DNA of 57,311 bases from Sphingobium indicum BiD32 (GTDB lineage Bacteria; Pseudomonadota; Alphaproteobacteria; Sphingomonadales; Sphingomonadaceae): assembly GCF_000382885.1 (NCBI RefSeq), contig NZ_CAVK010000060.1, forward strand, positions 1 to 57,311. Reading direction: 5' to 3'. A program made the position numbers and the translations under genes. Position 1 is the first letter of the stretch. Each line of letters opens with the position of its first letter. Below the pieces are notes generated by a model. The model had not been told where the DNA came from, searched no databases, and saw only the letters and a list, made by a program, of their open reading frames with translations. Shown piece by piece: positions 1-7,984 of the stretch.

Positions 1-537
1 CCTGCCATGCTGCTCGGCGGCGCGGCCAGCAGTGGGACTTCCGATGGCGAAGATCTCGCAGCTCCCGCGGTCGCTTCGCCAGCGGCGGCCGCGCGCGAGC
101 CTATGCGCGCGCGGCCGGACCGCGCCCTGTCGCTCACCGGGCTCCCCAAGTCGGGAGCGATCATCTGGGGTAATCTGTCAGGCCCGACGGTCACCGTGTT
201 CAGCGATTTCACATGCGGCTATTGCCGGGCGCTGAGCGGCGTACTCACCGAGCTCAATGTTCGCGTCGTGGAACGACCGATCTCGATCCTTGGGAGCCGC
301 GCGCTGAGTGAGCGCGTCTATTGCGCGAAGGATCCGGCCCGCGCACTCCGCAGGGCCTACGCTGGCGATACGCTTGAACCGGCGAACTGCGATACCTCGG
401 GGCTTGATGCCAACGAGAAGTTCGCCGCCGCCAACGGCATCGCAGGCACACCGGTCATCGTGCGTAGCGACGGCGCGATGATCGAGGGCTACCGCCCTAA
501 AGACGCGCTTGCCGCCTGGTTGAAGGGAGCGCGGTGA
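1..537 (+). CDS. dsbC: DsbC-type thiol:disulfide protein of the transfer operon (5' partial)
   Basis: Periplasmic thioredoxin-fold protein expected to catalyse or correct disulfide bonds in the cysteine-rich transfer proteins TraU, TraN and TraH. The frame is open to the window edge; an ATG at 7 exists, but the first residues look like the end of a signal peptide, so the true start is probably upstream. A CGYC active-site motif follows a VFSDFTCGYC stretch near residue 69, and a cis-Pro loop (GTPVIV) lies near the C-terminus, as in DsbC and DsbG. It sits just upstream of traV and its stop overlaps that gene's start (TGATG). In F-type operons of this group a DsbC gene usually lies between traB and traV. 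Family and role are secure; the exact N-terminus is not visible. Confidence 0.85.
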   Translation, partial: PAMLLGGAASSGTSDGEDLAAPAVASPAAAAREPMRARPDRALSLTGLPKSGAIIWGNLSGPTVTVFSDFTCGYCRALSGVLTELNVRVVERPISILGSRALSERVYCAKDPARALRRAYAGDTLEPANCDTSGLDANEKFAAANGIAGTPVIVRSDGAMIEGYRPKDALAAWLKGAR

Positions 538-1280
538 TGCGGGTCCGATCGATCGCATTTCGGGTGCGCATGGCAACGCCTATCCTGGCGCTTGGCCTGC
601 TTGGCGGCTGCTCGATACTCAACGGCAATGTGAAGGGCAATTTCGCGTGCCGTGCGCCCGACGGAACCTGCGCGCCGACCTCGCGCATCGATGATGCAGC
701 GGTCGCGCTGCTGGTGGGAGAGACCGCAGAGGAAGCCGGGCCGGCGGCCGTCCGCTGCGCCGGTGGGCAGTGCAACAATGCCGTGGCTAGAGCTGTCAAC
801 GCACCGCAGCGCCGATCCGGGGAGAAGGTGCTGCGCATCATGTTCCCATCCTATATCGACGATCTCGGACGCCTCCACGAAGCGAGCGCGATTCATACCG
901 TCGTCGAGAGTGGAGACTGGGTGCCGACAGGCGAGGTGACGCACGTTCCGGGTGTCATAAGCGGTGCAACACCACGCGTCACTGCGCCACTTGCCGGTAC
1001 GGCCATGGCAGCTCCGCCCTTGCGGTACGGCAATACGCCATCAGCCGCAGATGCCCCGATACCGGGGCAGGTCGAGACGGAAACTGTGCGTCCACCTACT
1101 TCTGTCGAAGAGGTCCGCGCGAAAGTCGAAGCGGTGCTTGCAAGGCCAACACGCGATTCTGACGCTGAACCGAAGCTGCCGCCCTCCATTCCTTCGCAGG
1201 CCGTTTCGCCCGAGGCCAGCGCTACGGGCGCGGTCCCCATACGCGCACCGGGATTGCCGGGCGCCCCGGAGGAGGATTGA
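537..1280 (+). CDS. traV: TraV, outer-membrane lipoprotein of the F-type secretion channel
   Basis: TraV anchors the type IV secretion core complex to the outer membrane alongside TraK and TraB. The product (247 aa) has a lipoprotein signal with lipobox LGGC, followed by the family pattern GNVKGNFACRAPDGTCAP with its paired cysteines. The C-terminal half is proline/alanine-rich and of low complexity. I chose the ATG at 537, which overlaps the preceding TGA; a GTG at 534 would add one residue. The stop overlaps the traC start, so translation is probably coupled. The protein is longer than F TraV (about 170 aa) because of the C-terminal extension. Confidence 0.88.
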   Translation: MRVRSIAFRVRMATPILALGLLGGCSILNGNVKGNFACRAPDGTCAPTSRIDDAAVALLVGETAEEAGPAAVRCAGGQCNNAVARAVNAPQRRSGEKVLRIMFPSYIDDLGRLHEASAIHTVVESGDWVPTGEVTHVPGVISGATPRVTAPLAGTAMAAPPLRYGNTPSAADAPIPGQVETETVRPPTSVEEVRAKVEAVLARPTRDSDAEPKLPPSIPSQAVSPEASATGAVPIRAPGLPGAPEED

Positions 1281-3865
1281 TGACTGCGCCCGGTCTCTTC
1301 AGCGGGATCTTCGAGCGGGTTCTCGGCGTCGACGGCAAGCCCGATACGCGGCCGCCCAGTCACGGCGTTCCAATGCTCGCGCATTGGCTGCCCTATCGCA
1401 GTTTCGACCAGAAGACGTCGCTGTTCTTCAACAGCGGGTCGCGGGGTTTTGCAATCGAGGCGGCACCGCTGGTCGGAGGAGATGAGCGGACGGCGGAGAT
1501 CCTGACCCAGTTCCTCTCGGAGGCCATCCCAGCGCAATGCTGCGTCCAGATTCTCCACTGGATGTCTCCCCGGATCGGGGACCGGGTCTCGCAATGGTTC
1601 GTGCCCCGCTACCGGGCGCGTGGCATCTACGAGCGCATGGCGCGACACCGCGCCGATTATCTGAGCGCTGGCGTCTGGCGGTCGCTGTCGGCCGACGCTC
1701 CCTTCCATCTTCGCAATCATCGCATCGTGATTTCGGTGAGCGTCCCCGATACCGCATCGGTAACAACCGACGCATTGGTTTCGGTACGAGAGGGCCTCGT
1801 CTCGACGCTCCAGTCGATCGACGTGCCAACCCGCGTGTTCGATCCCGTCGCGCTCATCGCGCTCATTGACGACATGACATCGCCGACAACGGCGGCGGGT
1901 GACGATCCGACCAGCTACAGTCCGTTCGACCCGATCGCAGACCAGGCCGTCCGGCGCGACATCGAACTCAGGATCGAACCCGACCGGCTCCTGCTGCGTA
2001 CCGAGCGCTTCCGTCCGACGGGTGCGGATGTCGATGGCGCGCCCGAGATCGGCGAAATCTATCCCGACACGTTTGACCTGCGCTCCTTCTCGGTACGCAA
2101 CCTGCCGAACCGCTGGGCGCCGTGGGACGTAGCGAGACTGATCGGCGACCTGTTCACGGACAAGCTGCGCATGCCTTGCCCAGTCGCGACCGTGCTTTGT
2201 CTTCAATATCCCGACGAACAGGCGTCCGCGAGCAAGGCGGGCTACAAGTTCATGCGGACCACCAGCCTCGCTGATTCAAAATCGGCGCGCTTCCTGCCGC
2301 AGCTGCGCGAACAGTCGCGCGAATGGCAGTATGTCCAGGATGAGCTCCGCCAAGGCCGCAAGCTCGTGCGCTGCTTCTACTCGCTGACGTCGTTCTCGCC
2401 CAAGGGGCAGGGCGACGCTCATGAGCGTATTGTGAAGTCCGTCTATCGCGCCGCAGGCTGGGACCTTCACGACGATCGCTATCTGCAGATCATGGGCCTG
2501 CTCTGCGCCATGCCGATCACGCTTGCCGACGGTCTGGCCCGCGACCTCGAACGCATGAAGCGCATGCGCACCATGCTTACGACCACGGCCTGCAATCTTG
2601 CACCGCTGCAGGGGGAGTATCTGGGCGGTCCGATCCCGCATCTCCTGCTGGTCGGCCGGCGCGGACAGCCCTTCTTCTGGTCACCTTTCGAGAACGCCGC
2701 CGGCAATCATAATGTCGCAGTGTTCGGCAAGTCGGGCTCGGGCAAGTCGGTTGCGCTTCAGGAACTGTGCGCATCGCTATGCGGCGCCGGGGCGAAAGTG
2801 GTGGTGATCGACGACGGGCGTTCGTTCGAACATTCTGCGAGACTCCAGGGCGGGGCATTCGTCGAGTTCACGCTTGGCTCGGGCTTCTGCCTCAATCCCT
2901 TTGCCATGATCGACGGCGCGCGGGCGGAAGAGGACGAGGACTATCTGCTCGATTGCATGGCGATGCTGAAGGCGATCGTCGCGCAGATGGCCCGCCACAT
3001 GGACCGGCTGAACGATACCGAGCGGGGGCTGATCGATGGGGCGGTCAACGAGATCTGGAACGAGAAGGGCAGGGCGGGCAGCATCGACGATGTGATCGCC
3101 GCGCTCGATGCCACCGGCAACATGCTTGCCGGAGATCTCGCCATCGCCATGCGCCCGTTCTCGAGCGCAGGCACATATGGCCGCTTTTTCAGTGGCGATG
3201 TGAGCTTCCAGCTCGAGGCCGATTTCACCGTATTCGAGCTTTCCGACCTCGCATCGCGCGAGGAGCTGCGTTCGGTCGTGCTGACCGCGATCATGTTCAT
3301 GTCTTCCCAGGCGATGCGCCGGATCGACCGCGCGATCCCCAAGGCGCTGCTCCTCGACGAAGCCTGGCAGATGCTGCGTGGCGGCGCCATGGCCGATTTC
3401 ATCGAGACCTACAGCCGGACGTGCCGTAAATATGGCGCGTCGCTCATCACCGCGACCCAATCGCTCAACGACTATTACAAGTCGGACGGATCGAAGGCCG
3501 CGCTCGAAAACAGCGACTGGTTCGTCATCCTTCAGCAGAAGCCGGAAACCATCGCCGATTTCAAGAAGCACGACCGCTTCGACATGGATGGCCATACCGA
3601 CGCGCTTCTCCGCTCGTTGAAACGCAACGGCACGGAATATTCCGACATCATGATCAAAGGCCCGGACACGCTGGCGCTGGGCCGGCTCGTGCTCGATCCC
3701 TTCTCGGCCGCGGTCTATTCGTCGAGCCCCCGCACCTTCGCAGCGATCGAGGCAGGCGTGCGCGATGGCCTCACGATCGAGGAGGCAATCGAACGGTTGC
3801 TAGAACCGGCGACCGAAGCAAACGGACAGGAGGCGAGCGGCGGGGTTCCGCTCGCAGCGGAATAG
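1280..3865 (+). CDS. traC: TraC, secretion ATPase of the F-type system
   Basis: VirB4-class ATPase that energises pilus assembly and DNA transfer at the inner membrane. The 861-aa length matches TraC. A Walker A motif (GKSGSGKS) lies near residue 483 and a Walker B region (ALLLDEAWQ) near residue 690. The segment between them reads as the usual VirB4/TraC C-terminal ATPase domain, and residues such as FVILQQKPE near the end fit the family. The start is the ATG at 1280, overlapping the traV stop and preceded by GGAGGA at 1270-1275. The ORF is intact. Confidence 0.95.
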   Translation: MTAPGLFSGIFERVLGVDGKPDTRPPSHGVPMLAHWLPYRSFDQKTSLFFNSGSRGFAIEAAPLVGGDERTAEILTQFLSEAIPAQCCVQILHWMSPRIGDRVSQWFVPRYRARGIYERMARHRADYLSAGVWRSLSADAPFHLRNHRIVISVSVPDTASVTTDALVSVREGLVSTLQSIDVPTRVFDPVALIALIDDMTSPTTAAGDDPTSYSPFDPIADQAVRRDIELRIEPDRLLLRTERFRPTGADVDGAPEIGEIYPDTFDLRSFSVRNLPNRWAPWDVARLIGDLFTDKLRMPCPVATVLCLQYPDEQASASKAGYKFMRTTSLADSKSARFLPQLREQSREWQYVQDELRQGRKLVRCFYSLTSFSPKGQGDAHERIVKSVYRAAGWDLHDDRYLQIMGLLCAMPITLADGLARDLERMKRMRTMLTTTACNLAPLQGEYLGGPIPHLLLVGRRGQPFFWSPFENAAGNHNVAVFGKSGSGKSVALQELCASLCGAGAKVVVIDDGRSFEHSARLQGGAFVEFTLGSGFCLNPFAMIDGARAEEDEDYLLDCMAMLKAIVAQMARHMDRLNDTERGLIDGAVNEIWNEKGRAGSIDDVIAALDATGNMLAGDLAIAMRPFSSAGTYGRFFSGDVSFQLEADFTVFELSDLASREELRSVVLTAIMFMSSQAMRRIDRAIPKALLLDEAWQMLRGGAMADFIETYSRTCRKYGASLITATQSLNDYYKSDGSKAALENSDWFVILQQKPETIADFKKHDRFDMDGHTDALLRSLKRNGTEYSDIMIKGPDTLALGRLVLDPFSAAVYSSSPRTFAAIEAGVRDGLTIEEAIERLLEPATEANGQEASGGVPLAAE

Positions 3866-3867
3866 CC

Positions 3868-4227
3868 ATGCCTGTCCCCGAACGCATCGTGCTGCACCGC
3901 CACCGTCCTCCGCGGCGTCGCCGTGCATTGAACTGGCAAGCGCTGATTTATCATGGACTTCGCACAGCGGGATGGGCTGCGACCAATATGCTCGTCGTCC
4001 TCGGCCTGTTCATCTGCTTCCTGGCTTTGCTCGGCAATCTCAGCTTCGATGGTTTCTTCCTCCAGCTGAACAATCTTTCGGCGCGCTATCTCGAGGCCGG
4101 TGCACGGCGGCAAGGCTCGTTCCAACTGCTGCTAGTCGGCCTGACTGCCGTTCTGTTCCTGATCGTGGGCGTGCTCCGCTGGCATAACCTGCGGCAATCC
4201 GGGTCGTCGGGGGGAGAGACAACATGA
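3868..4227 (+). CDS. Small two-segment membrane protein of the transfer operon
   Basis: A 119-aa protein with a basic N-terminus (RHRPPRRRR) and two hydrophobic segments, near residues 41-57 and 85-102, so it is likely an inner-membrane protein with both ends in the cytoplasm. It starts two bases after the traC stop and overlaps trbI by ATGA, so it is clearly part of the operon. I do not recognise the family. The position between traC and trbI suggests an accessory membrane subunit, but that is inference. Confidence 0.75.
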   Translation: MPVPERIVLHRHRPPRRRRALNWQALIYHGLRTAGWAATNMLVVLGLFICFLALLGNLSFDGFFLQLNNLSARYLEAGARRQGSFQLLLVGLTAVLFLIVGVLRWHNLRQSGSSGGETT

Positions 4228-4793
4228 CCGATCTTTCACGCGAACCTGAGCTCGATCTCCCACACCCTGCCGGCACTGAGCAGCCGCGCAAGCGCCGAGC
4301 CGCGTTTGCAGGTCTTTCGGTGCTGCAGCTCGCAGCCCTGGCGATCCTCCTTGCCGCTCTCGCCTGGGGCATGTGGGTAACGCGCTCCTTGCTCTCACCG
4401 CCAGCGCAACAGCGCATCGTGGCGGTAAAACTGTCCGGTCTTGTCGGCGAGTATATCCAGGCGCAGGCCCGTAGCGCGTCGCCGCCGGAGCAGGTCGAGC
4501 ACGAGATGCGTGCCTTCATGGCATCGCTCGATGGCCAGATGGCTGCGCGCGCCGCCAAGGGCGAGACGGTTCTGGTCGCGGAAGCGGTCCTCACGCGCAA
4601 TGTCCCGGATATCACCGATGAAGTGCGACGGGCGGTTTATGCGAGCGGCATCGCAATTCCACGTCCTGCCTCTCCCGCCGAACTCCAGGCCAGGATGGGT
4701 GGTGGCTCTCCCGCTCCCGGACCGGCTGCACCGCAGGCCGGACCCACAACGGCCTCACCTTTCGGGAGCGCGCCCGATGGCCCCGCCAACTGA
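4224..4793 (+). CDS. trbI: TrbI, F-type inner-membrane pilus protein
   Basis: TrbI is an inner-membrane protein of F-like systems linked to pilus extension and retraction. The product (189 aa) has a cytoplasmic N-terminus, one membrane segment (about residues 33-53, LQLAALAILLAALAWGMWV) and a periplasmic domain containing VAVKLSGLVGEY, AARAAKGETVLVAEAVL and VPDITDEV, which match the TrbI pattern. A Pro/Ala-rich tail follows. It overlaps its upstream neighbour by 4 bp and the downstream peptidase gene by 17 bp, as expected for translational coupling. Confidence 0.85.
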   Translation: MTDLSREPELDLPHPAGTEQPRKRRAAFAGLSVLQLAALAILLAALAWGMWVTRSLLSPPAQQRIVAVKLSGLVGEYIQAQARSASPPEQVEHEMRAFMASLDGQMAARAAKGETVLVAEAVLTRNVPDITDEVRRAVYASGIAIPRPASPAELQARMGGGSPAPGPAAPQAGPTTASPFGSAPDGPAN

Positions 4794-5298
4794 AACCCGC
4801 GGACCGGTCAGGCAGCGCTGGGTGCTGCTCGGCCTCATTGGGATTGGCGGCATCGCCGCAAGCGCGCTGTCGTCCTGGCGTGAGGACCACGCATTGTTCA
4901 TCAATGCTTCTGAATCCCTGCCCAACTGGGCCTTCACCATCGATCGTGGCAGGGCACCCAAGCGCGGCGATTATCTCTTCTTCGTCCCGCCCGCGACCGC
5001 GCTCGTGCGCGCGCATTTCGGCGAGAACCCAGGCGCGTTCGGCAAGATCGTCTATGGCATGGCCGGCGACACCATCGAGCATCGAGGCGCAGAAGTGCTG
5101 GTGAACGGGCGCCTCGTGGGCGCGATGAAGCAAGTGACGCGGCGGGGCGAGAAGCTGACACCCGGGCCGATCGGCACGGTGCCGGACGGCTGCTATTTCG
5201 TGGGAACTCCGCATCCCGACAGTTTTGACAGCCGCTACGGTGAAATCGGGTTCATCTGCGGCCCGCAAATTCTCGGCACCGGGGAGGCGGTGTTATGA
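4777..5298 (+). CDS. S26-family signal peptidase (TraF/LepB-like) of the transfer operon
   Basis: Predicted membrane-bound serine peptidase, probably processing pilin or another transfer protein. The product is 173 aa: an N-terminal membrane segment (about residues 12-29), then NASESLPNWAF, which fits the catalytic-serine box of S26 enzymes, and YGMAGDTI, which fits the general-base region. The C-terminal YFVGTPHPDSFDSRYGEIG is the usual S26 box E. The ATG at 4777 is chosen because it gives a compact N-terminus; the open frame runs much further upstream inside trbI, where the reading is only a shadow. The same class occurs as TraF/TrhF in P-type and some F-type operons. It ends with an ATGA overlap into traW. 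Confidence 0.85.
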   Translation: MAPPTETRGPVRQRWVLLGLIGIGGIAASALSSWREDHALFINASESLPNWAFTIDRGRAPKRGDYLFFVPPATALVRAHFGENPGAFGKIVYGMAGDTIEHRGAEVLVNGRLVGAMKQVTRRGEKLTPGPIGTVPDGCYFVGTPHPDSFDSRYGEIGFICGPQILGTGEAVL

Positions 5299-5942
5299 GG
5301 GCGCCCGTCCTTCGCATGGTCGGGACAGGCCTTCTCATCGCCGTCGGCACCACAGCTTCCACCCAGGCGCGCGACTATGGAACGCAGGCGCAAGCCTTTC
5401 CGATCATCGAACCCGACCTGCTGGCGACGATCGAGGCCCGCTTGGCCCGGCTCCAGTCATCGGGCCAGATCGACGCGCTCAATCAACAGTTCGCGCGCCG
5501 CGTCGAGCAGTCCGTGCGTCGGCCGAAGCCAGTCGACGGCATCACACCGGCAACGCGGGAGCGCAGCTGGCAATTCGATCCGGCGATGGTCGTCGAGCGG
5601 GACATCCGCGATCAGAAGGGCAATCTCATCGCAGCCGCGGGGCAGCGCGTGAACCCGCTCGATTTCGTGACGGTGCGCCAGGCACTCGTCTTCGTCGATG
5701 GCGACGATGCCAGGCAGATGGCGTGGGCGACCGGACGCTGGAATGCGACGGATGCCAAGATCGTCCTCGTCGCGGGTTCCCCCATTGATGAGATGACCAA
5801 CCGCAAGCGCCGCTTCTATTTCGATCAGAATGGCGTGCTGACCGAGCGGTTCGGCATTCGCCACACGCCGGCGGTCGTGAGCCAGCAAGGCAAGGTCATG
5901 CAGGTGCGCGAGCATGTGCTGGCGCGGCAGGGGGCGAGGTGA
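5295..5942 (+). CDS. traW: TraW, periplasmic pilus-assembly protein
   Basis: TraW is a periplasmic protein needed for F pilus assembly and works with TraU and TrbC. The 215-aa product has a signal peptide (cleavage probably after TQA) and then RDYGTQAQAFPIIEPDLL, the characteristic TraW start of the mature protein. Further family stretches are RSWQFDPAMVVERDI, NPLDFV and FYFDQNGVLTERFGIRHTPA. The start overlaps the peptidase stop (ATGA) and the stop overlaps the next start (TGATG). Confidence 0.92.
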   Translation: MRAPVLRMVGTGLLIAVGTTASTQARDYGTQAQAFPIIEPDLLATIEARLARLQSSGQIDALNQQFARRVEQSVRRPKPVDGITPATRERSWQFDPAMVVERDIRDQKGNLIAAAGQRVNPLDFVTVRQALVFVDGDDARQMAWATGRWNATDAKIVLVAGSPIDEMTNRKRRFYFDQNGVLTERFGIRHTPAVVSQQGKVMQVREHVLARQGAR

Positions 5943-6217
5943 TGCCGCTCTGGCTCGACATGCTGCGCACACCGATGGCAGCACCCGAGACGAGGGTGCT
6001 TCGCCGCAGGCGCCACCTGTGGCAGCTGCTGTGCATCGCGCTTGCGGCCTCGATCCTCTGCCTGCGACCGCTTCGCACGCTCGCGGGCAATACTGCGGGT
6101 CTCGTTTGTGCCGTGCTGCTGCTCGCCGCACTTCTCTGCGGCATCCGCTACTTCCGGGCGAAAAGCGCCGCCGATGATGCCTGGCTTGCCGGGCGTCAAG
6201 GGGAGGGCGAGCCGTGA
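5942..6217 (+). CDS. Small two-segment membrane protein of the transfer operon
   Basis: A 91-aa protein with two hydrophobic stretches (about residues 27-43 and 50-65) on either side of a short loop, and a charged C-terminal tail. It overlaps traW and traU by one and four bases respectively, so it is translated as part of the operon. I recognise no family. The ATG at 5942 is chosen over a GTG at 5939. It is presumably an inner-membrane accessory factor. Confidence 0.7.
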   Translation: MPLWLDMLRTPMAAPETRVLRRRRHLWQLLCIALAASILCLRPLRTLAGNTAGLVCAVLLLAALLCGIRYFRAKSAADDAWLAGRQGEGEP

Positions 6218-7227
6218 GACCGCTCCGCCTCCTTGCCGCCATCCTGGCGCTGTTCGGATCGCTCGCGCTTCTGCCGGGCCGCGCGGAAGCGGTCGGATGC
6301 TCGGGCAAGTTCGTCAATCCGGTGACCGACGTTTGTTGGTCCTGCCTGTTCCCGCTGTCGGTCGGTGGCCTCAAGATCTGGCCCAGTGGTCGGCCGGACA
6401 CGAACAACCCGGCGTCGCCGATCTGCGCCTGCGCTGACCCGCTGCCGCGCATCGGGATCTCGGTCGGCTTCTGGGAGCCGGTCCGGCTCGCGGACGTAAC
6501 GATGAAGCCGTGGTGCTTCGTCAATCTCGGCGGCAAGAAGATCGCGCCCGGTTTCGACATCGGTCAGGGCATGCTCGCGGGGCCGAGCCAGGTCGGCGGC
6601 AAGAGCCAGAACACAGCCAAATGGCACGTCCACTGGTACGTTTACCCCCTCTTGTACTGGATGGAGATCCTGACGGACTTCCTCTGCTTCGAGCAGGCCT
6701 CGTTTGATATCGCCTATATGACCGAGATCGATCCGCTCTGGCAGGACGATACGCTGACCGCGCTCATCAACCCCGAGGCGGTGGTATTCGCCAACCCACT
6801 TGCGGTCGCTGCTTGCGCCGGGGATTGCGTCGCAGGCACCGTGGGCCTGCCGCTCGACTCCCTGTTCTGGTGCGCAGGCTGTCAGGGCACGATGTACCCG
6901 CTCAACGGGAATATCCCCTCGCATATCGGCCATGTGCAGTCCTCAAGGCTCGCGCTGTCGCGCTTCGCCTACAAGATGCACCGCATGGGTCTTGCCTGGG
7001 GCACGATGGGCTCGAAGGGCCTGTGCAAGAAATACCTCATGCCGATCATGAGGAAGCAGCAATACCGGTTCCAGATGACGAACCCGATCCCGACCGTCTC
7101 GGGACGTTACGCCTGTTCGCCGATCGGAGCGTCAACCATGCCGCCGGATGCGGGGCGAGCCTATCCCGCAGCGGGCGAGGACATGGGCTACCTCGTCTGG
7201 CGCAAGCGCAACTGCTGCGTGCTTTAG
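6214..7227 (+). CDS. traU: TraU, periplasmic mating-pair protein
   Basis: TraU is a cysteine-rich periplasmic protein required for DNA transfer and pilus function in F-like systems. The 337-aa product starts at a GTG that overlaps the upstream stop. It has a signal peptide, then CSGKFVNPVTDVCWSC, ICACADPLPRIGISVGFWEP, MKPWCFVNLGG and CAGCQGTMYPLNG, all TraU hallmarks. About 16 cysteines are present, which fits the DsbC-like gene at the head of the operon. Length and motif order are normal. Confidence 0.95.
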   Translation: MRPLRLLAAILALFGSLALLPGRAEAVGCSGKFVNPVTDVCWSCLFPLSVGGLKIWPSGRPDTNNPASPICACADPLPRIGISVGFWEPVRLADVTMKPWCFVNLGGKKIAPGFDIGQGMLAGPSQVGGKSQNTAKWHVHWYVYPLLYWMEILTDFLCFEQASFDIAYMTEIDPLWQDDTLTALINPEAVVFANPLAVAACAGDCVAGTVGLPLDSLFWCAGCQGTMYPLNGNIPSHIGHVQSSRLALSRFAYKMHRMGLAWGTMGSKGLCKKYLMPIMRKQQYRFQMTNPIPTVSGRYACSPIGASTMPPDAGRAYPAAGEDMGYLVWRKRNCCVL

Positions 7228-7237
7228 GGAGGGAGCG

Positions 7238-7984
7238 ATGCGTACCATCCTTGTTGCATCGATCGCTCTGGCCGGTCTCGCTGGTGGCGCCGCGTTGTGG
7301 GCGCAGACCGCGGACGACCTCGATGTCGAGGCGGTCAAGGCGCGCGCGGCCGCCATGGCGGCTGACGCTGAAGCCTTCGTCGCGCATGTAAAAGATCGCG
7401 GCGATGCCCTCCGCGAAGAGGCGACGTCGACGGCCGATGCGGGCCGCGAGAATCTGAAGCGGCTGTCGCCTGCCGATCTGCCCGCAGGCCCCAAAGACGC
7501 TGTCGATTTCGACGAGCTGGTCGCAGGCGCGGTCGGTAATCTCGACGCGCCGCGCGGGCAGGCGCCGCAGTTCATTGCCTTTGCAAGCCTGTCCATGCCT
7601 GAGGAATCGCTGAAGCGGATGATCGCCGACGTCTCGCGTGCGGGCGGCGTTGTGGTGTTTCGGGGTTTCCCCGACAATTCCATGAAAGGGTTCCAGTCGG
7701 CGATCGCGCGCATCGTCGAGGACAAGGCCGATCACGCGAGCATCGGCATTGATCCGCGCCTGTTCCGGGCATTCGAGATCCAGGCGGTCCCGACCTATGT
7801 CGCAGTCGGCTCAGATTTCGACCTGTGCGAGGGCTTTCGCTGCAAGACCGTCGTTCCGCCCAATGACCGCCTGACGGGCAATGTCACGGCCGAATATGCG
7901 CTCGCTTCCTTCGCCGAGGGCGGCGGTCCCGGTGCGAAGGTTGCTGTCGTCGCGCTCGGCAATCTTCGGAAGACCCAGCCGTGA
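7238..7984 (+). CDS. trbC: TrbC, pilin assembly protein
   Basis: TrbC (F-type) is a periplasmic protein that interacts with TraW in pilus assembly. The open frame begins at 7148, but the ATG at 7238 has an AGGGAGGGAG ribosome site and opens a proper signal peptide (MRTILVASIALAGLAGGAALWA), so I use that start (248 aa). The mature region has an Ala/Glu-rich helix and then the conserved core FIAFASLSMPEESLKRM, followed by GGVVVFRGF, AFEIQAVPTYV and a C-terminal Cys pair. Its GTGA overlap couples it to traN. Confidence 0.92.
   Translation: MRTILVASIALAGLAGGAALWAQTADDLDVEAVKARAAAMAADAEAFVAHVKDRGDALREEATSTADAGRENLKRLSPADLPAGPKDAVDFDELVAGAVGNLDAPRGQAPQFIAFASLSMPEESLKRMIADVSRAGGVVVFRGFPDNSMKGFQSAIARIVEDKADHASIGIDPRLFRAFEIQAVPTYVAVGSDFDLCEGFRCKTVVPPNDRLTGNVTAEYALASFAEGGGPGAKVAVVALGNLRKTQP

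Noticed and set aside
893..2206. Minus-strand frame opposite traV/traC
   Set aside because: Arg-rich and without motifs, while the plus strand is a solid TraC.
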